The notes below the pieces were generated by a model. The model had not been told where the DNA came from. It did no database searches and was given only the letters and a program-made list of their open reading frames with translations. Below are positions 6,244-11,935 of a stretch of 11,935 bases of DNA, piece after piece. The stretch comes from Methylotenera sp. (GTDB lineage: Bacteria; Pseudomonadota; Gammaproteobacteria; Burkholderiales; Methylophilaceae), in the NCBI GenBank assembly GCA_027310735.1, contig DAIDAH010000063.1, positions 1 through 11,935 of the forward strand, given 5' to 3'. A program made the translations under genes and the position numbers. Numbering within the stretch: the stretch's first letter is position 1; each line of letters opens with the position of its first letter.

Positions 6244-8259
6244 TTATTTGCCAAGCATGGCACGGATATTGGCCATTTTGGACTTGCCGAAATCTTTGCT
6301 GGCTTCTGGGTCTTTATTGAACGGGTTGCCAAAGTGGCGCACATCATCTTTGGGTAATTCACTGATAAACCGGCTCGGTTCGCACATTTGCATTTCGCCG
6401 GCACGTTTACGCTTTTTACACCATGAAATGTTGAGCGACTTTTGCGCGCGGGTAATGCCCACGTACATGAGGCGGCGTTCCTCTTCGATGCGGTCAGTGT
6501 CTATGCTTTCGCGATGCGGCAATATGCCTTCTTCGCAGCCGATTAAAAACACATGACCAAACTCTAAACCTTTGGCGGCATGCAGCGTAGAAAGTTTCAC
6601 TGCATCAGGTTCGCCATCTTCGCGGCCTTCTAACATGCTGATGATAGATACCATCTGCGTAAGTTCAAGCAGGTTTTTACCTTCAGTTTCGTTGCCAAAT
6701 TCGGTACTCGCTTCACCTTTTTTGGTGAGCCAGTTGATAAAGTCCATCACATTGCCCCATTTGCTTTCGGCGGCACGTGGTTCTGCCGTGTCATACAAAA
6801 AGGCTTCGAACTGTATCGTGCTCAATAAATCATTTAGCACTTCGCCAGCTGGGTCGCGCACGGCTCTGGCTTGCAGTTTGTTGATGTATTGGCAAAAGTT
6901 GAGTAAGTCATCTAACTGCTTATTGCCAATTTCGCTTTGAAACTCGCCTTCAAATGCGGCTGCGAATAATGAGATTTTATGTGTGCTGGCAAATTCGCCT
7001 AGCCGCTCCAGCGTGGTGTTGCCGATGCCTTTTTTAGGCGTAGTCGCGGCGCGGATAAACGCAGGGTCATCGTCTTCGTTAGCAATCAGGCGTAAATAGC
7101 TGATGACATCTTTAATCTCGGCTTTATCAAAAAATGATTGTCCGCCAGAGATGGTGTAGGGGATTCTATGATTGCGTAAATGCTGCTCAAAGATACGTGC
7201 CTGATGGTTGCCGCGGTACAAAATTGCGTAGTCCAGAAACTTGGTGCGATTTTCAAACTTATGCGCTTGCAGCTTCATCATAACCGATTCAGCCTCGGCT
7301 TCTTCGCTCATGGCGGCCGACACTTGAATCAAATCGCCAGTGCCTAAATCGCTCCATAGTTTTTTTTCAAACAGCCTGGGATTGTTGCTGATGACCTGAT
7401 TTGCCGCGCGTAAAATGCGCACGGTAGAGCGATAGTTTTGCTCTAACTTGATGACCTTGAGTTTGCTGAAGTCTTCAGTCAATTGACGTAGATTCTCTAC
7501 ATCGGCGCCACGCCAGCCGTAAATCGCTTGGTCATCGTCACCCACGGCGGTAAATTGGCCACGCACGCCCGTGAGCATTTTCACCAGCTTGTACTGGCAG
7601 GCGTTAGTATCCTGATATTCGTCAATCAGCAAGTATTGCAACTTGCGTTGCCATTTATTCAGCGCTTCTTCATGTTGCTCAAACAACTCAACCGGCAATT
7701 TAATCAGGTCATCAAAATCTACCGCTTGATAGGCTTTTAGCGTTTGCTGATACAGTTGGTAGACTTTTGCTGCGGCATGGGCGAGTTCTTCCTCAGCCAG
7801 TGCTCTGGCTTGGTCTGGATTGATAAACGCATTTTTCCAGGCTGAAATCTGGAATTGGGTTTTGCGTAGTAGTTGTTTATCTGTTGTCGCTAAAATATCC
7901 GCCACAATCTTGAAGCTATCGGAGGAGTCCAAGATCGAGAACTGCGGTTTGTAGCCGAGTAACGCTGCTTCGGTACGCAGCATTTGCAGGCCAAGCGAGT
8001 GAAATGTGGCAATTGTTAAGCCTTTGGTGCTTTTACCCTGCATGATCTTGCCAACGCGCTCTTGCATCTCGCGAGCAGCTTTATTGGTAAAGGTAATCGC
8101 GGCGATTTCTTTAGGGTTATAGCCTGCCTCATCAATCAGATAACTAATTTTTTGGGTAATGACGCGTGTTTTTCCACTACCAGCACCAGCCAGCACAAGT
8201 AACGGACCATCAAGATATTTAACTGCCTCGCGCTGTGGCGAGTTAAGGGAGTTCAGCAT
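6244..8259 (-). CDS. rep: ATP-dependent DNA helicase Rep
   Basis: A 671-residue superfamily 1A helicase, close to the 673 residues of E. coli Rep and shorter than typical UvrD. Motifs in order: Q-motif LNSPQREAV (5-13), Walker A AGAGSGKT (24-31), Ia ITFTNKAAREM (55-65), DEYQDT (213-218), motif III GDDDQAIYGWRGA (240-252), motif IV QNYRS (274-278), motif V TLHAAKGLEF (558-567) and motif VI YVGITRAQ (599-606). Wording such as KVIKLEQNYRS, KDYAILYRGNHQ and SFFDKAEIKD fits Rep rather than UvrD or PcrA. Rep is a 3'-5' helicase that clears proteins ahead of replication forks and loads at the replicative helicase. The C-terminus (KSKMANIRAMLGK) matches the Rep tail. The start at 8259 has only a weak ribosome-binding site. 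Confidence 0.95.
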   Translation of the reverse strand: MLNSLNSPQREAVKYLDGPLLVLAGAGSGKTRVITQKISYLIDEAGYNPKEIAAITFTNKAAREMQERVGKIMQGKSTKGLTIATFHSLGLQMLRTEAALLGYKPQFSILDSSDSFKIVADILATTDKQLLRKTQFQISAWKNAFINPDQARALAEEELAHAAAKVYQLYQQTLKAYQAVDFDDLIKLPVELFEQHEEALNKWQRKLQYLLIDEYQDTNACQYKLVKMLTGVRGQFTAVGDDDQAIYGWRGADVENLRQLTEDFSKLKVIKLEQNYRSTVRILRAANQVISNNPRLFEKKLWSDLGTGDLIQVSAAMSEEAEAESVMMKLQAHKFENRTKFLDYAILYRGNHQARIFEQHLRNHRIPYTISGGQSFFDKAEIKDVISYLRLIANEDDDPAFIRAATTPKKGIGNTTLERLGEFASTHKISLFAAAFEGEFQSEIGNKQLDDLLNFCQYINKLQARAVRDPAGEVLNDLLSTIQFEAFLYDTAEPRAAESKWGNVMDFINWLTKKGEASTEFGNETEGKNLLELTQMVSIISMLEGREDGEPDAVKLSTLHAAKGLEFGHVFLIGCEEGILPHRESIDTDRIEEERRLMYVGITRAQKSLNISWCKKRKRAGEMQMCEPSRFISELPKDDVRHFGNPFNKDPEASKDFGKSKMANIRAMLGK

Positions 8260-8494
8260 GCATCACTTACTTAAATTTAATTGCGGGAAACTGGAATTAG
8301 AGACACAAATCAAGCATGCTATTTTAGCGTTTAAGAACATAACTAGCTATCTAATCTTAGCCGCTAAGTACATAAAAGAATTTATGTAGTGATTGGTTGG
8401 TTCGGAATTAAAGTCAACTTATTGATTCTTGGCGGCCTGTAATTTCTGCGAAAAATCAAGTTAGGTTTATGCCGCAGATCAAGGTCGTCTGGCA

Positions 8495-8500
8495 TATAAT
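8495..8500 (+). promoter_or_regulatory. Candidate -10 element of the cyclase-like gene
   Basis: A perfect TATAAT lies 70 bases before the start codon. No TTGACA-like -35 is found 16-18 bases upstream, so an activator may be needed, or the match may be chance. Confidence 0.35.
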
Positions 8501-8526
8501 CATCGGATTTGAAATTCAAGGGTAAG

Positions 8527-8545
8527 CGGTCTTGAGTAAAGACCG
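8527..8545 (+). other. Leader hairpin before the cyclase-like gene
   Basis: CGGTCTT (8527-8533) and AAGACCG (8539-8545) form a perfect 7-bp stem with a GAGTA loop, 25 bases before the ATG. The leader shows no Shine-Dalgarno sequence, so the structure may influence translation. Its role is unknown. Confidence 0.4.
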
Positions 8546-8570
8546 AGATGCTTAATAAATATAAATTACT

Positions 8571-9410
8571 ATGATAGATAGACTTAATAAAACTTCGATA
8601 TGCAGCATTGTTTTTTTGGATATTATTGGCTATTCAAAGAAATCAGTTTCTGAACAAATTGATGATAAAACGCTTTTCAACGAGTTAATAAATGAGGCTA
8701 TTAAGAACGTAGCGCAAAATGACCGTATTATTTTAGATACAGGAGATGGCGCTGCGATTACATTGATGGGTGAGCCTGAAGAGGCTTTGTTTATTTCTTT
8801 GACTATTCGTGATGGTATTTTGCTTCACAATAAAAGCACTGGACAGTCGTTACGTGTGAGAATCGGCATTAACCTAGGTTCGGTTCGTGTGGTGAATGAT
8901 ATTAATGATCGACCCAATATTGTCGGCGACGGTATTAATGTCGCGCAACGCATTATGAGTTTTGCTGGTGAGAATGAAATATTGGTTTCTCGGTCTTATT
9001 ATGAGGTAACCTCTAGGTTAACCAAGGAAATGAGTGGCATGTTTACATACTCTGGAGTTAAGCATGATAAGCATATTCGAGAGCATGAAGTGTATGTGAT
9101 TAAGCCAATTGAAAACGACGAAAATAACGTAGCTGTAAGTGATTTTTCGTCCAATAAGGGTAATATAGAGCCACCCGTATCTGGCAATAAAGTGAATATT
9201 TTAAACAGGATGCTATTGGCAAGTATGGTGTTGTTAGCAGGGTTTATTGTTTTGTACTTTATAACGAATCAATTTAAATCTGATTCCGCTGGTAAAGAAA
9301 AGTCTGCGCATGAAACTGTAGAAAATAATGCGAATCACACGCGAGCTAAAAAAACTCAGTCGGTCAAAAAATGCTCTCAAGCTGAAAGTGTTATGGGACA
9401 GTGTCGATAG
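8571..9410 (+). CDS. Membrane-anchored class III nucleotidyl-cyclase-like protein
   Basis: A 279-residue protein. An N-terminal cyclase homology domain (about 8-175) is followed by one transmembrane helix (about 214-232) and a polar, basic tail of about 45 residues. The metal-binding aspartates are present: D17 in IVFLDIIGYS and D59 in ILDTGDGAAI. The transition-state pair N123 and R127 is present in GDGINVAQR. The purine-selecting residues differ from the canonical set: L55 sits where adenylate cyclases have Lys, and N116 where they have Asp or Thr. The substrate (ATP, GTP or none) therefore cannot be assigned. The cyclase domain precedes the helix and should be cytoplasmic, with the short tail, which contains two Cys, outside. 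Base composition is more AT-rich than its neighbours. A small gene follows after 30 bases. Confidence 0.8.
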   Translation: MIDRLNKTSICSIVFLDIIGYSKKSVSEQIDDKTLFNELINEAIKNVAQNDRIILDTGDGAAITLMGEPEEALFISLTIRDGILLHNKSTGQSLRVRIGINLGSVRVVNDINDRPNIVGDGINVAQRIMSFAGENEILVSRSYYEVTSRLTKEMSGMFTYSGVKHDKHIREHEVYVIKPIENDENNVAVSDFSSNKGNIEPPVSGNKVNILNRMLLASMVLLAGFIVLYFITNQFKSDSAGKEKSAHETVENNANHTRAKKTQSVKKCSQAESVMGQCR

Positions 9411-9440
9411 TGCTATGTAGTTTTTTTAAAGGATGATTTT

Positions 9441-9698
9441 ATGAGATCTACTAAAGCCAGCGCCGCGATTGATCGGCTTAAACGACGTAGCGATAATGCG
9501 CTATATTCCATGACAATGAGTGGTAGTGGTCTGTTCACTCTAGTTTTGGCAACTGGAAACGGTGAGTCTAATCGTTTGTGTGACCCTATGATGATGGATG
9601 ATTTCGTCGCATTTGTGAATGCCTACGGACCACAAACACCTAAGCGTGTGAGTAAGTTTGACGTGGCGTTTAGCAAGCAGCTAACTAGAAAGAGTTAA
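9441..9698 (+). CDS. Small hypothetical protein downstream of the cyclase-like gene
   Basis: An 85-residue protein that I do not recognise. The N-terminus is basic (MRSTKASAAIDRLKRRSD), followed by a beta-like stretch (ALYSMTMSGSGLFTLVLATG), an acidic, methionine-rich segment (CDPMMMDDFVAFVNAYG) and a basic tail. There is no signal peptide or membrane helix. AAAGGA at 9428-9433 gives a usable ribosome-binding site before ATG 9441. The spacing of 30 bases from the cyclase-like stop suggests one transcript and possibly a shared function. The stop codon overlaps the convergent rbgA stop in the palindrome TTAA (9695-9698), so no terminator separates the two genes. I believe it is a real gene because of the ribosome-binding site and its tight fit between neighbours. 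Confidence 0.65.
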   Translation: MRSTKASAAIDRLKRRSDNALYSMTMSGSGLFTLVLATGNGESNRLCDPMMMDDFVAFVNAYGPQTPKRVSKFDVAFSKQLTRKS

Positions 9699-10627
9699 TC
9701 GTTTGTTTCTTCTTCGTTGTCAGAAGCAGTATTTTCTTGAGCAATTAGCGGGTGGGTATTTTCGATCATCATTTCCCTACTTTGTGGCGTTTCCAAGCTG
9801 ATTCTACCAATAGCACCGCTACGGTAATCTGTTAAAAAAGCGACAGCGGTTTTTTCGGTGTCCCATAGGCCATCATGTCGTTTATAAGAGCGGCGTTTAG
9901 CAATCGCTTCTAGCAAATCAACGCCATCCATTGTTGCTACATCCAGCTTCATTGCATCTAATTTGTAGCGAGCATTCAATAGTGCAGGGTAGCTTTGTAG
10001 TAAGTTATTCGCTAAAAATAGCGCAACATCTTCATCAATCACAGCATTGCGGCCAATGGCGTGGCTGGCAGCCAGCATGTAGCCATCAGAGTCATATTGG
10101 ATTTTTGGCCACATCATGCCTGGTGTGTCCGTAATGCTCATGGTGTCGCTTAGATCAAAACGTTGCTGACTTTTCGTTACAGCCGGTTCGTCGCCGACTT
10201 TGGCAACGCGGCGGTTTAACAGCGCATTCATCAGTGTAGATTTACCTACGTTTGGGATGCCCATAATCAGCATGCGCAGTGGCTTTAAATGCGTGCCGCG
10301 GTGCGGTGTGAGGGCGAGGCAGAGCTTAGGAATTTTGTTGGCATCACCCGGTTTTTTGCACGAAAGCGCGACCGCTTTGGTGTTAGGTTGTTTGTTAAAG
10401 TAATTAAGCCAAGCTTGTGTAGCGGCAGGGTCTGCCAAGTCTGCTTTATTTAAAATTTTGAGTTGCGGGCGTTGGCGAAACAAACGCATTTCATCGATCA
10501 TCGGATTATGGCTGGCAGCAGGCACACGCGCATCTAGCACCTCAATCACAATGTCGGTGAACTCCATTGTTTCTTCGGCTTTTTTGCGCGCTTGGGTCAT
10601 GTGGCCCGGATACCATTGAATTGCCAT
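9695..10627 (-). CDS. rbgA: Ribosome biogenesis GTPase RbgA (YlqF)
   Basis: A 310-residue circularly permuted GTPase. The start MAIQWYPGHMTQARKK is the family hallmark. Motifs come in permuted order: G4 NKAD (60-63), G5 SCK (89-91), G1 GIPNVGKS (123-130), G2 threonine in AVTKSQQ (about 151) and G3 DTPG (167-170). The C-terminal ANTAR-like helical RNA-binding domain follows (about 200-285). A variable acidic tail ends the protein (ASDNEEETND). RbgA drives late assembly of the large ribosomal subunit and is released on GTP hydrolysis. ATG 10627 is preceded by AGGAG (10637-10641) at nine bases. The 3' end overlaps the convergent small gene by four bases. Confidence 0.93.
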   Translation of the reverse strand: MAIQWYPGHMTQARKKAEETMEFTDIVIEVLDARVPAASHNPMIDEMRLFRQRPQLKILNKADLADPAATQAWLNYFNKQPNTKAVALSCKKPGDANKIPKLCLALTPHRGTHLKPLRMLIMGIPNVGKSTLMNALLNRRVAKVGDEPAVTKSQQRFDLSDTMSITDTPGMMWPKIQYDSDGYMLAASHAIGRNAVIDEDVALFLANNLLQSYPALLNARYKLDAMKLDVATMDGVDLLEAIAKRRSYKRHDGLWDTEKTAVAFLTDYRSGAIGRISLETPQSREMMIENTHPLIAQENTASDNEEETND

Positions 10628-10636
10628 TTATTTCAT

Positions 10637-10641
10637 CTCCT
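10637..10641 (-). promoter_or_regulatory. Shine-Dalgarno AGGAG of rbgA
   Basis: AGGAG on the minus strand sits nine bases before the rbgA ATG and confirms that start. Confidence 0.65.
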
Positions 10642-10659
10642 CATCAATTCTGACTTTGT

Positions 10660-10715
10660 TGCCAGCGCTTCGCCGTACTAAACGTACTGTCTTCAGCTTG
10701 TCGCCTCGTCATCTT
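10660..10715. repeat. Possible extragenic repeat element upstream of rbgA
   Basis: A GC-richer block in otherwise AT-rich spacer. It contains GTAC-TAAAC-GTAC flanked by related words GCTTCGCC and GCTTGTCGCC. It looks like a dispersed intergenic repeat unit rather than coding DNA. Only one copy is in the window, so its repetitive nature cannot be shown here. Confidence 0.25.
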
Positions 10716-10734
10716 TTGATGATGAAACGAAATC

Positions 10735-10752
10735 AAAGTTAAATTTAACTTT
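10735..10752. repeat. Perfect 18-bp palindrome between rbgA and the methyltransferase gene
   Basis: AAAGTTAAATTTAACTTT is a perfect inverted repeat with no loop. It sits in the divergent spacer about 107 bases from each start codon and could be an operator. AT-rich palindromes also arise by chance. Confidence 0.35.
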
Positions 10753-10858
10753 AGTTACTTAATTGAGCATTTTAACATTTAGAAGTGAAAGCCAAGTTTT
10801 TATCTGCGTTCACACGTGTTTATCTGTGGTTCATTTGTTTTTGGCTTAAAATAGCGTC

Positions 10859-11677
10859 ATGCAAATACCTGAAATTAAACCCAATCAATCTATAGAGCTA
10901 CTCAAAGCGCTGCACATTCTCACGCGTGACGGTAAGTTGAATCAAGATAGTCGTCGCAAACTTAAGCAGGTTTACCATTTGGTGAATTTTATTGAGCCGC
11001 TTTTCAATGCTGTGATCGCTGAAAATCCTAATCCAATGCTGGTAGATCACGGTGCAGGGAAATCCTATTTGGGTTTTATTCTGTATGACTTGCTGATTAA
11101 ACAACAGGCGACAGGGCAAGTAGTGGGTATTGAAACGCGTGGAGAACTGGTGGAGAAGTCTCGCGAATTGGCTGCATACTTGAATTTTGCACGCATGGAT
11201 TTTCAGCATTTAACAGTGGAAGAATCTATATCTTCAAGCACATTACCAAGTACGGTGGATATTGTTACAGCGCTACATGCCTGTAATACGGCAACGGATG
11301 ATGCAATACAGTTTGGCTTAAAAAAACAGGCTAAATATATGGTGTTAGTACCATGTTGCCAAGCCGAAGTTGCTGAAGTATTGCGGCGACATAAAAATGA
11401 GAGCTTCACTAAAACTCCGCTGAGTGAGATTTGGCGTCATCCTATCCACACGCGTGAATTCGGCAGTCAAATTACCAATGTATTACGTTGCTTGCAATTA
11501 GAGGTGGCGGGTTATCAGGTGACGGTGACAGAATTGGTAGGTTGGGAGCATTCTATGAAGAATGAACTGATTATCGCCAAATATACAGGTCAGCCACGTA
11601 AGAATGCACAGAATAGGTTAGAGGCTATTTTGTCTGAATTGAATTTAGAGGATTTAAGAACGAGATTTATTGGTTAA
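10859..11677 (+). CDS. SAM-dependent methyltransferase, Methyltransf_32 (METTL25/RRNAD1-like) type
   Basis: A 272-residue protein with a helical N-terminus (SIELLKALHILTRDGKLNQDSRRKLKQ, about 11-37). A Rossmann methyltransferase domain follows: motif I LVDHGAGKSYLGF (61-73), a second-strand acidic residue in VVGIETR (88-94), ALHACNTATDDAI (138-150) and VLVPCCQ (162-168). The D/E-H-G-A/C-G-K-S/G start, the ALHAC segment and the PCCQ segment are typical of Methyltransf_32, whose eukaryotic members include METTL25 and RRNAD1. The substrate in bacteria is unknown to me; an RNA or a ribosomal protein would be a guess. TAAAAT at 10847-10852 lies so close to the ATG, and a ribosome-binding site is so poor, that a leaderless message is possible. 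A strong terminator follows at about 11773. Confidence 0.8.
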   Translation: MQIPEIKPNQSIELLKALHILTRDGKLNQDSRRKLKQVYHLVNFIEPLFNAVIAENPNPMLVDHGAGKSYLGFILYDLLIKQQATGQVVGIETRGELVEKSRELAAYLNFARMDFQHLTVEESISSSTLPSTVDIVTALHACNTATDDAIQFGLKKQAKYMVLVPCCQAEVAEVLRRHKNESFTKTPLSEIWRHPIHTREFGSQITNVLRCLQLEVAGYQVTVTELVGWEHSMKNELIIAKYTGQPRKNAQNRLEAILSELNLEDLRTRFIG

Positions 11678-11772
11678 TACAATAAGCAGTCTATTCTCTA
11701 GCGAGTTGTTCAGGGTAAGTGTTTTCTGACATGTTTTGGAAAGTAAACTATTTTGCTAAGCAAACCTAGAAT

Positions 11773-11804
11773 AAAAAAACGGCAGCCAAATGGCTGCCGT
11801 TTTT
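11773..11804. terminator. Bidirectional intrinsic terminator
   Basis: ACGGCAGCCA (11779-11788) and TGGCTGCCGT (11791-11800) form a perfect 10-bp stem. An A-run sits on the left and a T-run on the right, so it can stop both the methyltransferase transcript and the convergent ihfB transcript. Confidence 0.92.
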
Positions 11805-11827
11805 ATTTAAACTTAAAACAAAAGTAA

Positions 11828-11935
11828 TTAGCTTAAGTCAACACGCTCACGTAACTCTTTGCCAGCTTTAAAGTGAGGTACATGTTTTTCAGGTACCTGC
11901 ACTTTGCTGCCAGTTTTTGGGTTACGGCCCAAGCG
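11828..11935 (-). CDS. ihfB: Integration host factor subunit beta IhfB, C-terminal fragment
   Basis: The last 35 codons and stop of a minus-strand gene that runs off the right edge. The translation includes RLGRNPKTGSKV and VPEKHVPHFKAGKELRERVD. This matches the end of the IHF/HU beta arm (RNPKTG) and the C-terminal VPHFKPGKELRERV block of IhfB, rather than IhfA, whose tail has RVVTFRPGQKLK. IhfB pairs with IhfA to bend DNA at specific sites in replication, transcription and recombination. The usual proline in HFKPGKEL is alanine here. The bidirectional terminator lies 24 bases downstream. Confidence 0.92.
   Translation of the reverse strand, partial: RLGRNPKTGSKVQVPEKHVPHFKAGKELRERVDLS

Larger units (their letters stand above)
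8260..8570. other. Divergent intergenic region between rep and the cyclase-like gene
   Basis: These 311 bases hold the promoters of rep (minus) and the cyclase-like gene (plus). I see a good -10 hexamer for the plus strand (8495-8500) and a small hairpin before the plus-strand start codon (8527-8545). A TAAAAT at about 8321-8326 on the minus strand could be a rep -10 box, but lacks a convincing -35. No small gene, tRNA or repeat is apparent. Confidence 0.4.

Noticed and set aside
1..11935. CRISPR array, tRNA or rRNA gene
   Set aside because: No regularly spaced repeats and no tRNA or rRNA signatures were seen on either strand.

Overview
The window reads as chromosomal DNA of a betaproteobacterium with modest GC content. 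The Lgt, Uup, Rep, RbgA and IhfB protein sequences suggest a Methylophilaceae-type methylotroph (Methylotenera/Methylophilus). This placement is inferred from the look of the proteins, not from a database search. Most of the window is ordinary housekeeping DNA around one mobile island (about 1.77-4.1 kb).

Layout. Positions 1-1744, minus strand: a run of genes read TMEM175-family channel -> hypoxanthine-DNA glycosylase -> cutA -> lgt (lgt is cut by the window edge). About 1777-3318: a complete IS110-family, IS1111-group insertion sequence. It has a plus-strand DEDD transposase, 11-bp subterminal inverted repeats and a long 3' non-coding end that probably encodes its guide (bridge/seek) RNA. 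3323-4078, minus strand: a DUF4145 zinc-ribbon gene that looks like an integron gene cassette. A putative attC with RYYYAAC/GTTRRRY boxes precedes it, and its stop codon lies inside another GCCTAAC box, which is where the IS has landed. 4205-8259, minus strand: rep helicase followed by uup (ABC-F ATPase) and a clear terminator. 8571-9698, plus strand: a membrane-anchored class III nucleotidyl-cyclase-like protein and a small unknown protein. 9695-10627, minus: rbgA (ylqF), a ribosome-assembly GTPase. 10859-11677, plus: a Methyltransf_32-type SAM methyltransferase. A bidirectional terminator at 11773-11804 separates it from the 3' end of ihfB (minus, cut by the window edge).

How it fits together. 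The core genes serve DNA repair and replication (Rep, Uup, HDG, IhfB), ribosome biogenesis (RbgA) and envelope/metal/ion homeostasis (Lgt, CutA, TMEM175). The accessory part is the IS1111 element plus the DUF4145 cassette. The junction sequences fit the IS1111-attC habit of inserting into cassette recombination sites. Short matches between the IS non-coding end and its own junctions and target make it a good candidate for an RNA-guided element aimed at attC. The cyclase-like gene lacks the usual purine-recognition residues, so its substrate, or whether it is active at all, is open.
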